Below are positions 8,072 to 16,040 of a stretch of 64,000 nt of DNA, piece by piece. Source of the stretch: Haematospirillum sp. H1815 (GTDB lineage: Bacteria > Pseudomonadota > Alphaproteobacteria > Rhodospirillales > Rhodospirillaceae); contig NZ_JAAVTA010000005.1 in the NCBI RefSeq assembly GCF_012102705.1, positions 93,698 through 157,697 of the forward strand, in the 5' to 3' direction. Both the position numbers and the translations under genes were made by a program. The stretch's first letter is position 1. Each line of letters begins with the position of its first letter. The notes under the pieces are model-generated. The model saw only the letters and a program-made list of their open reading frames with translations, searched no databases and was not told where the DNA came from.

Positions 8072-9307
8072 ATGAATAATGTAAATTTAAGAAGATGTTT
8101 GATTATTCCAATCAGCATTGCTTTCAGCGGAGTTCTTGGATTCACGCACACAGCAAACGCCATTGTGCATCATACGACTTACGTTGCTCACCCGAATGCA
8201 GAGGCTCAGCCAGAAGCCGGGTCGGCCCAAGATCATTCCTACCTTCAGGAAGTGCAGCGCCTGAGAGATAGCCTGACCGAAATTGCGCCCGTACCAGAGG
8301 GGCCTCAGGAAACGATACCCAGCCCCCTGGCACAGGAAGAAATGGACCAGGAAAGCACTGGTGAAGAAGCCGTGCGTATCACCCGACGGGACAGGGGGTA
8401 CTCGATCGTCAGCATGGCGGCTCTGAACGAAGACAACAGTAGCGTCTTGCAACAAGTTGATCTGGTTGTACGCAACAACGACCTCTACGTCCTGGGTTTC
8501 ATCAACGGTCGACCAGGTCACCGTGTGTTCCACAGAATGTATGAACCACCACCATACCGTTACGCATCTGCCGATACATCAGCCGTACCTCTGGACTTGA
8601 CCATCCCAGACACCATCGCCAGAAACCTGAACATGTCTTATGACTATCCAAGCTTGGAGCATAAAGCCAATATGCAACGCTATCGCGGTAACTTTCGCTC
8701 CTCCATGCGAACGGTACGCTCCGCTATTGCAACGCTTGCAGAACACAATGCTGCCAACAACGACGAGGACAGCACAGCCGACGTTGCCCGCGCCCTTCTG
8801 AGAATTATCGTAACATACTTTGAGGGCATGCGATTCCACAATCTAGCACAAAGCATCCACGACGCGGGCTTTGACAGTGGTCGCACATGGACCATGACAC
8901 AAGAAGAAGCCTTGATTACAAACAGCTGGCGCACCTTGAGTGACTTCGGGTCACAGATGTCCCTGGACAGCAGCAGCCGCGAAGGCTCGCCGCGCCTGGA
9001 GCTCTCTCACAGCAGAAACAGCCCGTATGGATCGCGTCTTTATATCGCCTCCAGCATGAGTGACAATGCTATCGATTGGCGCTCTGTTCTTGCTGTTGCG
9101 CTTTCCAGCCGGTGGGCTCTCAGTCGTCGTGGGAGTTGTCCATCCCGCATCGGTCACCGCACACCACGCGACACGGACTCTGTACTAGATCATTTTTCTG
9201 ATCTTGCTGATGATTTCTGCTCCACACTGCTGGTTCGCGTTGGTAATACCTACTTCGACAAAGCACGTGGTTTTGGGATTATTTCTACCATTCTAGAAGA
9301 CAAATAA
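8072..9307 (+). CDS. Shiga-toxin A-like ribosome-inactivating protein, copy 2
   Basis: This 411-residue paralogue of copy 1 has a signal peptide ending NANA near residue 30 and the shared mature start Y(L/V)AHPNA. The RIP signature is very clear: LVVRNNDLYVLGFING (Tyr139) against Shiga toxin LIVERNNLYVTGFVN; DYPSLEH (Tyr192); VARALLRIIVTYFEGMRF (Glu251, Arg254) against VARAMLRFVTVTAEALRF; and SGRTWTMTQEEALITNSW (Trp286) against SGRSYVMTAEDVDLTLNW. Cys356 and Cys383 bracket a loop with RTPR, a minimal R-x-x-R proprotein-convertase motif, then a C-terminal segment suited to the A2 role. It starts 3 nt after the third B-like gene and is followed by a terminator-like structure. The two A copies are clearly diverged, so this is not a recent duplication. 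Confidence 0.9.
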   Translation: MNNVNLRRCLIIPISIAFSGVLGFTHTANAIVHHTTYVAHPNAEAQPEAGSAQDHSYLQEVQRLRDSLTEIAPVPEGPQETIPSPLAQEEMDQESTGEEAVRITRRDRGYSIVSMAALNEDNSSVLQQVDLVVRNNDLYVLGFINGRPGHRVFHRMYEPPPYRYASADTSAVPLDLTIPDTIARNLNMSYDYPSLEHKANMQRYRGNFRSSMRTVRSAIATLAEHNAANNDEDSTADVARALLRIIVTYFEGMRFHNLAQSIHDAGFDSGRTWTMTQEEALITNSWRTLSDFGSQMSLDSSSREGSPRLELSHSRNSPYGSRLYIASSMSDNAIDWRSVLAVALSSRWALSRRGSCPSRIGHRTPRDTDSVLDHFSDLADDFCSTLLVRVGNTYFDKARGFGIISTILEDK

Positions 9308-9331
9308 TTTCCTCCCTCCATTGCATTAAAC

Positions 9332-9370
9332 GCTTGGTGGTCCCACTTGCGGGGCCACCAAGCAAGTGGG
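9332..9370 (+). terminator. Terminator with interlocked alternative hairpins after the toxin locus
   Basis: Two 9-bp inverted repeats interleave: GCTTGGTGG pairs with CCACCAAGC (9332-9340/9355-9363), and CCCACTTGC pairs with GCAAGTGGG (9342-9350/9362-9370). They share two bases, so they compete or form a pseudoknot-like fold. An AT-rich tail follows. The position 25 nt after the last toxin gene suggests termination. Confidence 0.6.
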
Positions 9371-9764
9371 AATATTATTGATAAATTAAATAATAATAAT
9401 GTTACGTAATTATATTAACAATGGAGGCTGAATTTTTGTTATTGGTAGATATGTTAAAAGTTCGCTGGCTGTCCGTACAGACAGATGGACGTGGAAGAAC
9501 ATCTGCAACATAACCGCTCTGAGTGCATGTAAATGGTAATCTCCTCGTCGGGGGTGGCAGCGACTTTGCCGCATCAGAAGCTCCGATCACATCGTTGGCC
9601 AGATCATATCCTTCTTTGGCCCACCATGACCCTGAGACCAAATCTATAACACCCTACATAGAGCCAACATATGGCTTGAGTGCCTATATTCGCGCATCAC
9701 GCTAATGCTGGATCTCATATAATAATAAAATATAATCATTGGAAACGTATAAGAGAGAATAATA
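9371..9764. other. AT-rich gap, no gene recognised
   Basis: Nearly 400 nt lie between the toxin locus and the beta-propeller gene. Short frames exist on both strands (for example plus 9523-9705), but they lack ribosome binding sites and similarity I can name. AGAGAG at the right end serves the next gene. The stretch could be eroded phage DNA; nothing in it proves that. Confidence 0.35.
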
Positions 9765-11063
9765 ATGAGAAGATCAGTTGACCTTCATTACTCAGATAAA
9801 AAGAAGAACAGGAGTGAGGCTGTAGGACAATTCAGCCCGTGGAATGTCGGCGATATACGCTGGTCGCTGAAAGCTGTAACACCAGACTGGCTACCAGCAG
9901 ACGGAAGAATTTACAAACGGCAGGAATGGGCGTCTCTGGCAGACTATCTTGCCCCCCTGGAACTGGACACATCCAAGCAGGCAGGGCAGCTCCTGCCAAC
10001 ACTGTGGCAGCAGAGCAATGCAACCGATATCTTTCACGAAGGTACAATATACACGATAGCAGAAGGGGAAAACGTACTGGTTGCAACGGGTATGCGCTAT
10101 CATCGAGGCACATATCAAGGGATTATCGCAACATCCCCGGACGGGATATTCTGGACAGAGCAACCTGCCGCCCGAGATATCTTCGGGGAAAGTCGGGTAT
10201 ATGATCTACTCTGGGCTCCACTGCCAAACGGACGCTCGACGTTTATTGCCGGTGGACGTGACGGTGTGCTGGCAACATCACCCGATGGTGTGCTGTGGAC
10301 ACGGCGGGATACAGGCCTGATCGGTGTCGTACAGGGCATCGCTTTTGATCCCGACCGGCATATCCTGGTTGTTCTGGATTCACTCGGAAACGCATCAACG
10401 TCACAGGATGCACTCCACTGGGCTACTCCCACAAGATGCTACATTGGGTCAGATTCAATCACAGGGAACCCGTTAGCCTGGGGTTATACAGATACGGGAG
10501 AAGGCATGTTTGTTGCCGGAGACTGGGGCGGCCGCTTTGCGGTGTCTCATGATGGCATCACATGGACCACCTTCTCGAACACAGACGCCGGACTTGATGC
10601 CGATTTCCAGGTCCGCTCCATCACATGGGGGCAAACAGGCGAGAGGAAAGGCGTTTTTCTTGCCGCCGGCGATAATGGTATGGTTGCTATGTCAACTGAT
10701 GGGCGTACTTGGTCAGGGTATAACACAGGCTTGAAGCGGGCTTTTTCTACCTTGTGTGTACCTGCCTCCCAAAACAAGAATCTTTTTCTCGTCGCTGGTT
10801 ATGGGCCAAACAAATTGGCAGTATCGGAAGATGGGAGAACCTGGACATTTGTTCCAGCATTTGATGCTGCATTTCACAGCGTTTCCGTTTATGCCCTTGC
10901 ATGTGCCAAAGGAAAACTTCTGGCAGCAGGCACAGAAGCTACGCTGATTACGCTGCCTGCCTTCCAGGATACGATCAAACGACGCTACGACAGGAACAAA
11001 TACTTCTCTGTACCATCCCTGCCCGTCCATGGGCTTGCGAGACCCTATATCAAGGCAGTCTAG
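9765..11063 (+). CDS. Phage-fibre-like beta-propeller protein
   Basis: This 432-residue protein has no signal peptide. The N-terminal part (GDIRWSLKAVTPDWLPADGR, residues 28-47) resembles the tail-collar motif of phage fibres. From about residue 120 there are at least six blades with an S-x-D-G-x-x-W-T signature: TSPDGIFWT, TSPDGVLWT, VSHDGITWT, STDGRTWS and VSEDGRTWT, plus a weaker TSQDALHWA. This BNR/sialidase-type repeat forms beta-propellers that often bind sugars or surface structures. It starts at ATG 9765 with AGAGAG upstream. The AB5-like locus ends 450 nt upstream; the two may have been brought in together. A tail-fibre or secreted adhesin role is inferred. The catalytic residues of true sialidases are not evident. 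Confidence 0.6.
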   Translation: MRRSVDLHYSDKKKNRSEAVGQFSPWNVGDIRWSLKAVTPDWLPADGRIYKRQEWASLADYLAPLELDTSKQAGQLLPTLWQQSNATDIFHEGTIYTIAEGENVLVATGMRYHRGTYQGIIATSPDGIFWTEQPAARDIFGESRVYDLLWAPLPNGRSTFIAGGRDGVLATSPDGVLWTRRDTGLIGVVQGIAFDPDRHILVVLDSLGNASTSQDALHWATPTRCYIGSDSITGNPLAWGYTDTGEGMFVAGDWGGRFAVSHDGITWTTFSNTDAGLDADFQVRSITWGQTGERKGVFLAAGDNGMVAMSTDGRTWSGYNTGLKRAFSTLCVPASQNKNLFLVAGYGPNKLAVSEDGRTWTFVPAFDAAFHSVSVYALACAKGKLLAAGTEATLITLPAFQDTIKRRYDRNKYFSVPSLPVHGLARPYIKAV

Positions 11064-11084
11064 GCGCTCTGTCTGGAATCACGC

Positions 11085-11112
11085 ACCCCGGCATCACACT
11101 GCGTGCCGGGGT
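11085..11112 (+). terminator. GC-rich hairpin after the beta-propeller gene
   Basis: ACCCCGGCA and TGCCGGGGT form a perfect 9-bp stem with a 10-nt loop, 21 nt past the stop codon. No clear T-run follows, so termination may be weak or Rho-assisted. Confidence 0.5.
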
Positions 11113-11244
11113 ATCCCGTTTGAATAAGGACACATCAATCACCCCACACATCCGGTTCACTATAGACCAACGCATAGTGAACGTATTACACCTGCGGGCC
11201 TCATATATGAATAACAGACAAGACTCTGCAGAGGATCATACCAC

Positions 11245-11589
11245 ATGTCCCTTGTCCGCATTGAAACAGACCAACGCATGAGTCAAGCCGTTATTCATGG
11301 AGAGACCATATATTTATCAGGACAGGTCGGTGAACCGGGATATACCGTTGCCGAGCAAACGACTCAGGCCTTGGCTGAGATTGACAGGTTGCTTGCACTG
11401 GCAGGTAGCAACAAAAACAAGATCCTGTTTGCCCAGATCTGGCTCGCGGATATAGCTGACTTTGAAGCAATGAACCAAATTTGGGATACTTGGGTACCAG
11501 AAGGATATGCCCCTGCGCGTGCAACCGGGGAATCACGTCTGGCAACACCTGAATATCTTGTTGAAATTATTGTAACAGCATCAAGATAA
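11245..11589 (+). CDS. RidA/YjgF family enamine-imine deaminase
   Basis: This 114-residue protein is of typical RidA length. The C-terminal signature is present (PARATGESRLATPEYLVEI), including the Arg and Glu expected around the trimer-interface active site. RidA proteins hydrolyse reactive 2-aminoacrylate-type enamines and imines released by PLP enzymes. ISLSGQ-type wording at YLSGQVGEPG and the mid-region QIWLADIADFEAMN also match. It is monocistronic in appearance, with flanking gaps of about 180 and 136 nt. Which Rid subgroup it belongs to is uncertain, so no symbol is given. Confidence 0.85.
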   Translation: MSLVRIETDQRMSQAVIHGETIYLSGQVGEPGYTVAEQTTQALAEIDRLLALAGSNKNKILFAQIWLADIADFEAMNQIWDTWVPEGYAPARATGESRLATPEYLVEIIVTASR

Positions 11590-11725
11590 CAAAATACTGC
11601 CTCCTGCAATGCTGATATCATCGCATTATGTTTGGCTCCGAGGCACGCCTTCACTTGCAGAAAAAATGTTTTTCCAGATAATGACCGCGGCTGGCATACA
11701 GAAATGATATCGGGAATCAGGGACA

Positions 11726-13489
11726 ATGTGGCTTGGATATACAGGGAATGCACGGACTATCTGTTGTCTTGTATTTCCTCTGCTTGTGTCCGGGTGCGCT
11801 CTTCCGGGCGGTGACCGTGAAACCCCCGACATTCCCCTACCCACCATTTTTATCAGTGATACGGCACGCCAAGCGCCAGCTCCTGTACCTGTGGACGAAG
11901 CTCTTCCTGAATGGTGGCTGCTTTTTGATTCTGAAGAGCTGAATCAGCTGGTTGATCATGCCCTGGTGCAGAACCACGATATTCGCATTGCGCTCTACAA
12001 GCTGGAACAGGAAAGAGCACGCGCCGCAGCAATTTACGCTGACGAATTGCCCGTGTTGACCGCGCCTTTGCAGGCCAATGTTGAAAGCCCGCTTGATGGC
12101 CTTGGCTCGGTTCCAAAAGGCGGAAATCCTCGTTCAGAACGCAGTTTCCGCATTGGGGCCCGCGTTGATTGGCGGATTGATCTATGGGGTGAACGCAACA
12201 GCGCAGCCGAAGCGGCTGGTCGGCGGATATGGCAAGCAGCCTTCAATCTGGAGAATACCAAACGAACTGTTGTTGCATCGGTTGTTCGTACGTGGATGGA
12301 ATACCTTTCCATGAGCGACCGCGTTCGCGTTACCGTTGATACTGAACGAGCACTGGACAGGCTGCTTGCCTCTGTTTTGAAGCGCCAACAGGAAGGGGAC
12401 GCATCCGGTATAGAAGTCCAGCAGCAACGAGCAGCTGTCAGCAGCGTGCGGGCTACCATCCCATCTCTTGAGTTGGCAAGGGCAGAGCTTGTTCACCGTT
12501 TGGCACGGCTGATCGGTACAACACCGGACAAACTTCCCCTGTCTTCCAGCAGCCTGAATAATGTGGTTATCCCGGCAGATATTCCTGCCGTACCACCAAA
12601 ACTTTTGTTGCTGCGTCCCGACATAAAAGCAGCTGAGGCCGAACTCCTTGCTGCGGAAGCCGATATCGATGCAGCCCGCGCACGGCTCTTGCCTTCTCTT
12701 GACCTTTCAGCTGGCGGAAGTACGGGAAGCAAGACGATGGACACGCTGTTCAGGCCACACACCCTGATGTGGAATGCGGCGGCCAATCTGACGGCAACCT
12801 TGTTTGATTATGGCAAACGTAACAGCCAGATCGATCTAGCAAAGGCACGTCATGAAGAGTTGATCGAGAATTATGGCCAGGCTCTTGTTGATGGCGTGCG
12901 GGATGTTGAAGATGCCCTTTCGGGAATTTACTTCAGTGCCCTGCGATACAAGGCGCAAGAGGCAGCCCTGAATGCCTCACGAACCGCTTGGGAATTCAGC
13001 CAGCAGTCATATACTGTTGGTGCCAGCGACTATATGACTCTTCTCGATACAGAAAGAACCTTTCGGCGGGATCAGGATGAGATTCACAAAGCCCGCCTTG
13101 ACCAAGCGCGGTATGTTATTGACTTGTTCTCCGCCTTGGGCGGCGGCCTGACGGTTGAAGAAACCCTCCCCGCATTGGCACGAAAAAGACCAGCCATTCC
13201 TGCCGGTATTATGCTGGATACGGATGAGAAGCCAGAGGGATATCTGATTATCCTTGCAGGCCTGTACGAGAAACCGGCACTGGATGCTCTGTGGCGCCGC
13301 CTGACCCGCGAACGCCTTGTGGATGCAGACACAGTCAAGTTATGGCCAAAGGAAACAGGAAAACTGAAAAAGGGGAAACGTCAGCGCCACTGGTTCCGGG
13401 CCCGCCTTGGCGGGTTTCCTGACAAGGACAAGGCGGAAGCCGTCTGTCAGACCCTACGCAAGGCAGGTCTACGTTGTAAGGTAGATTAG
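11726..13489 (+). CDS. NodT-type outer-membrane efflux lipoprotein with C-terminal SPOR-like domain
   Basis: This 587-residue protein begins with a lipoprotein signal peptide (lipobox LVSGC, Cys24). Residues about 60-470 are a TolC/NodT outer-membrane factor: EWWLLFDSEELNQLVDHAL, LRPDIKAAEAELLAAEADI and YTVGASDYMTLLDTERT are family hallmarks, duplicated as usual. Such channels form the outer exit of RND or MFS efflux pumps or type I secretion systems. The C-terminal 80 residues are unusual: HWFRARLGGFPDKDKAEAVC then TLRKAGLRC read as a SPOR domain, which binds denuded septal peptidoglycan. No pump or adaptor gene is adjacent. It could serve the type I protease 330 nt downstream, but that is inference. 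Confidence 0.8.
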   Translation: MWLGYTGNARTICCLVFPLLVSGCALPGGDRETPDIPLPTIFISDTARQAPAPVPVDEALPEWWLLFDSEELNQLVDHALVQNHDIRIALYKLEQERARAAAIYADELPVLTAPLQANVESPLDGLGSVPKGGNPRSERSFRIGARVDWRIDLWGERNSAAEAAGRRIWQAAFNLENTKRTVVASVVRTWMEYLSMSDRVRVTVDTERALDRLLASVLKRQQEGDASGIEVQQQRAAVSSVRATIPSLELARAELVHRLARLIGTTPDKLPLSSSSLNNVVIPADIPAVPPKLLLLRPDIKAAEAELLAAEADIDAARARLLPSLDLSAGGSTGSKTMDTLFRPHTLMWNAAANLTATLFDYGKRNSQIDLAKARHEELIENYGQALVDGVRDVEDALSGIYFSALRYKAQEAALNASRTAWEFSQQSYTVGASDYMTLLDTERTFRRDQDEIHKARLDQARYVIDLFSALGGGLTVEETLPALARKRPAIPAGIMLDTDEKPEGYLIILAGLYEKPALDALWRRLTRERLVDADTVKLWPKETGKLKKGKRQRHWFRARLGGFPDKDKAEAVCQTLRKAGLRCKVD

Positions 13490-13821
13490 AATAATAGGTC
13501 TCTGGCATGACGCCTTCCGAAAGATAAAACGTCAACTCTGGGTAAATATATTTCGCATAACTTATCGCCCGAAAGGCTATTTGTTCGCCGGACAGATACA
13601 TCCATATGCAATAGACGTAAACATACAATAAAAATATGGTTATCAAGTGCTTATAGTTATAATCTGTTGATATATATTGCTGCCTCTGTTGCCTTGAGCC
13701 CGCCTATACAAGGCATATATGACTCTTGCACGAATATTTTATCGCCCCACCAACGGAACGCATCTTGTATGTATACCAACAAGACTGGATGCTTGGAGAG
13801 AACAATTCGGGGGAGGTGGAA
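13490..13821. other. Intergenic stretch before the protease gene
   Basis: About 330 nt without a convincing gene. The protease frame is open back to a TTG at 13726, but a strong GGGGGAGG at 13810 points to the ATG at 13822. The left half is AT-rich and probably promoter-bearing. A weak GCCTTG/CAAGGC repeat is present near 13690-13715. Confidence 0.4.
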
Positions 13822-15105
13822 ATGTCCAGGGTCTACAACACAACAGATGCCCCTTGGAAATCGGTTGTCTTTGTATATTCCAAATGGCCGGGAGGGGTAG
13901 CCGCAACGGGAAGCGGCGTCATTGTCGGTGAAAATGATGTTCTCACAGCAGCTCACTGCGTATACAGAGGAGAACTAGGCTATGCGACGGAGGTTCGCGT
14001 TGCACCAGGATATGACACCGGCCGTGCACCGCTCGGGTTTTTCAAGGCATCATCCGTACAAAGCAACAGAGTGGATGATGATGGTGACGGCCGTATGGGT
14101 TACGAAGAAATGCGGCGTGATGTTGCCATTCTTGGATTCGAACAGAAAGTATCCTCCGTGGGCGATACCATGAAGATGGACCACACTTTCTACCAAGGCC
14201 TAACGCATGTCACGGGTTTCCCGGACGTATACCACGGGGAAATGATCGATAACGTCGCAAAGGCAAGCTACAATTTCGCGACCAGCTTCATCAATATCAA
14301 CGAACACGCGGTGTACCCAGGCAACAGCGGGGGACCTTTGTGGCGCGGAGGCGATGATGATCCGCATGTGGTCGGAGTTGTATCTACGCGTATGGCTGCG
14401 GCAGATATTGGTACCAATTTCCGCTCCATAAAGAACTGGATGGAAGGAAATAATTACAGCACCTACAAAGATGCTAGCCAGCCAGACCGTGTTATTTTTG
14501 TCAATAAATCAGATGCCAGAGTTATTCGTGGTACAGATGGCTCTGATATCATCGCTGGCACATCCGGCAGTGATGCGATCTACGGAAGCGATGGAGATGA
14601 TGTATTTCATGCATCGCATGGTTTTGATCTTGTCGTTGGTGGGCAGGGCGTTGACTCCATAGCCTTTGTCGTCCCGCTGTCAGATGTTCAGGTAACAAAC
14701 TTCGGGCTTGGCATTCGAATTGATACACCTGAAGGGAAAATTGTCGCCTTTGATATTGAACGACTTGTATTCCTTGACACCAGTCTTGAGATCACAAGTG
14801 ATCCAACGGTCATGGCCAGTATGAACATTGGTTTTGATGCTGGTTTCTATCTGCAACAGAATCCGGATGTTGCCGCTGCTGGTATCGACCCATGGACTCA
14901 TTTTCAGGAACAGGGATGGATGGAAGGTCGTGATCCCAATCCATTATTTGATGTTTCGTGGTACGTAGAACAGAATCCACAACTTGCAGAAGCCGGCCTT
15001 GATCCGGTAACTCATTACCTTGAAACAGGTATTTACCAAGGTTCATCCCCATCCCCGGCAATCAGCACGACGGCCTTGTTCACGATGGGGAACGAATTGG
15101 CCTGA
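13822..15105 (+). CDS. Trypsin-like serine protease with RTX repeats, probably type I secreted
   Basis: This 427-residue protein has no N-terminal signal. Residues about 1-205 form a chymotrypsin/trypsin-fold protease: GSGVIVGENDVLTAAHC (catalytic His), RRDVAILGF (Asp) and VYPGNSGGPLW (Ser). Next come short RTX-type calcium-binding repeats (GTDGSDIIAGTSGSDAIYGS, then GDDVFHASHGFDLVVGG). The C-terminal part has two tandem units, FDAGFYLQQNPDVAAAGIDP and FDVSWYVEQNPQLAEAGLDP, a repeat common in alphaproteobacterial exoproteins. RTX repeats plus absence of a signal peptide predict type I export. GGGGGAGG decides the start. No ABC exporter or adaptor gene lies nearby; only the outer-membrane channel upstream could take part. 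Confidence 0.82.
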   Translation: MSRVYNTTDAPWKSVVFVYSKWPGGVAATGSGVIVGENDVLTAAHCVYRGELGYATEVRVAPGYDTGRAPLGFFKASSVQSNRVDDDGDGRMGYEEMRRDVAILGFEQKVSSVGDTMKMDHTFYQGLTHVTGFPDVYHGEMIDNVAKASYNFATSFININEHAVYPGNSGGPLWRGGDDDPHVVGVVSTRMAAADIGTNFRSIKNWMEGNNYSTYKDASQPDRVIFVNKSDARVIRGTDGSDIIAGTSGSDAIYGSDGDDVFHASHGFDLVVGGQGVDSIAFVVPLSDVQVTNFGLGIRIDTPEGKIVAFDIERLVFLDTSLEITSDPTVMASMNIGFDAGFYLQQNPDVAAAGIDPWTHFQEQGWMEGRDPNPLFDVSWYVEQNPQLAEAGLDPVTHYLETGIYQGSSPSPAISTTALFTMGNELA

Positions 15106-15112
15106 TCGTACT

Positions 15113-15153
15113 CTGCGGTGTCCGACATCATGACCGATGATCGGACGCCGCAG
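15113..15153. terminator. Bidirectional hairpin between convergent genes
   Basis: CTGCGGTGTCCGA and TCGGACGCCGCAG pair over 13 bp with one G-T wobble, around a 15-nt loop. It overlaps the last codons of the DUF454 gene and lies just past the protease stop, so it probably ends both transcripts. Confidence 0.65.
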
Positions 15154-15610
15154 AACGATCTGAGGGGCGGGCCGTAGGGCAGCACAAAATCCAGGCAGCC
15201 ACAAGTCCCATGACAATACCAATAAAGACGATGCCGTAAAATGGCAGGGGTGACCATAAAAAGAGAGCAAGAAGAGAGGTTGCCATCATTGAAACCGCCA
15301 TTATCTTTGCTGATAACGGAATGGCACGGTGCCGGCGCCAATCTTCGATCAAGGGACCAAAAACAGGGTGGGTTTCCAGACGTGCAGCCCATTCCGGATT
15401 GCCCTTCGTAAAAGCCCAGACGGCAACCAAGACGAAAACGGTTGTTGGTACCCCCGGAAGCAGGATACCAACAGCACCAATCCCTATCATCAGGATGCCG
15501 ATAACAATCCAAACATAGCGCAGCAATCTGCTCCTCCCTGATACAGACATGCTCTTATATGTCCCATAAAAAGAGATCTTCATACACAGTAATTCAAAAT
15601 CTGATGGCAT
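15128..15610 (-). CDS. YbaN/DUF454 family inner-membrane protein
   Basis: This 160-residue frame carries the DUF454 (YbaN) signature: VGILLPGVPTTVFVLVAVWA, then a predicted cytoplasmic segment with NPEWAARLETHPVFGPLIED and RRHRAIPLSAK, and two more hydrophobic helices. The family has no firmly known function. The start is uncertain: ATG at 15610, an internal Met at MKISFYG or MSVSGRSRLLR are all possible, the last giving about 140 residues, nearer the family norm. It is divergent from the riboswitch-led B12 uptake operon and convergent with the protease gene. Confidence 0.78.
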   Translation of the reverse strand: MPSDFELLCMKISFYGTYKSMSVSGRSRLLRYVWIVIGILMIGIGAVGILLPGVPTTVFVLVAVWAFTKGNPEWAARLETHPVFGPLIEDWRRHRAIPLSAKIMAVSMMATSLLALFLWSPLPFYGIVFIGIVMGLVAAWILCCPTARPSDRSAASDHRS

Positions 15611-15674
15611 AATCGTCCGGTGATGCTCAACGTCATCCCTTGACAGAAACGTGTCATTTGTTTAGCGATTTCAT

Positions 15675-15880
15675 TGCGTCTGTGGTTCCGGATGCGCGTG
15701 TATCCGGATGAAAAGGGAACAACGGATGGAAAACCTCTCTATGGGGTCTTCCCTGATGTGGCTGTCCCCGCAACTGTAAGCGGAGAGTCTGTGCCGACAT
15801 ACCACTGTCAGGGCGGCGTTTTGCCTGATGGGAAGGTGGCACAGGATGTTGACCCGCAAGCCAGGAGACCTGCCACAGAC
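15675..15880 (+). promoter_or_regulatory. Cobalamin riboswitch
   Basis: The leader carries the conserved cobalamin aptamer blocks in order: AAAAGGGAAC near 15711, the CCCCGCAACTGTAAGCGG core near 15767, CCACTGTCAGGG near 15802, GGGAAGG near 15830 and the B12 box AAGCCAGGAGACCTGCC at 15858-15874. It lies upstream of btuB and reads the same way. Known members repress B12 uptake genes when adenosylcobalamin or a related corrinoid binds. Confidence 0.95.
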
Positions 15881-15893
15881 AGCGTCACGTCAT

Positions 15894-15914
15894 CCGATAC
15901 CGGGGTAGTATCGG
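15894..15914 (+). terminator. Hairpin downstream of the riboswitch (probable expression platform)
   Basis: CCGATAC and GTATCGG form a perfect 7-bp stem with a 7-nt loop right after the aptamer. A short TTTT lies 12 nt on. It may be an attenuator, but control at the btuB ribosome binding site is also possible. Confidence 0.45.
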
Positions 15915-16040
15915 TGGCAGCTTTTCGTTGTTGTGGCGCAGCACCAAGAAAAGTGTCACCAGGGGTGCTCCTTGGTGACGCCGGGTTTTCTGTCGGGCTT
16001 GCTCCGGGAACGGTGTGCCCGCCACATCGAGGGCAACGTT

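Noticed and set aside
5401..9307. A subunits as ADP-ribosyltransferases (pertussis or cholera type)
   Set aside because: No Arg/His...Ser-Thr-Ser...Glu-x-Glu pattern; the Tyr-Tyr-Glu-x-x-Arg-Trp set of RIPs is present instead.
9402..9705. Small overlapping frames on both strands between toxin locus and propeller gene
   Set aside because: No ribosome binding sites, no signal or motif, not clearly phage-related; treated as a gap.
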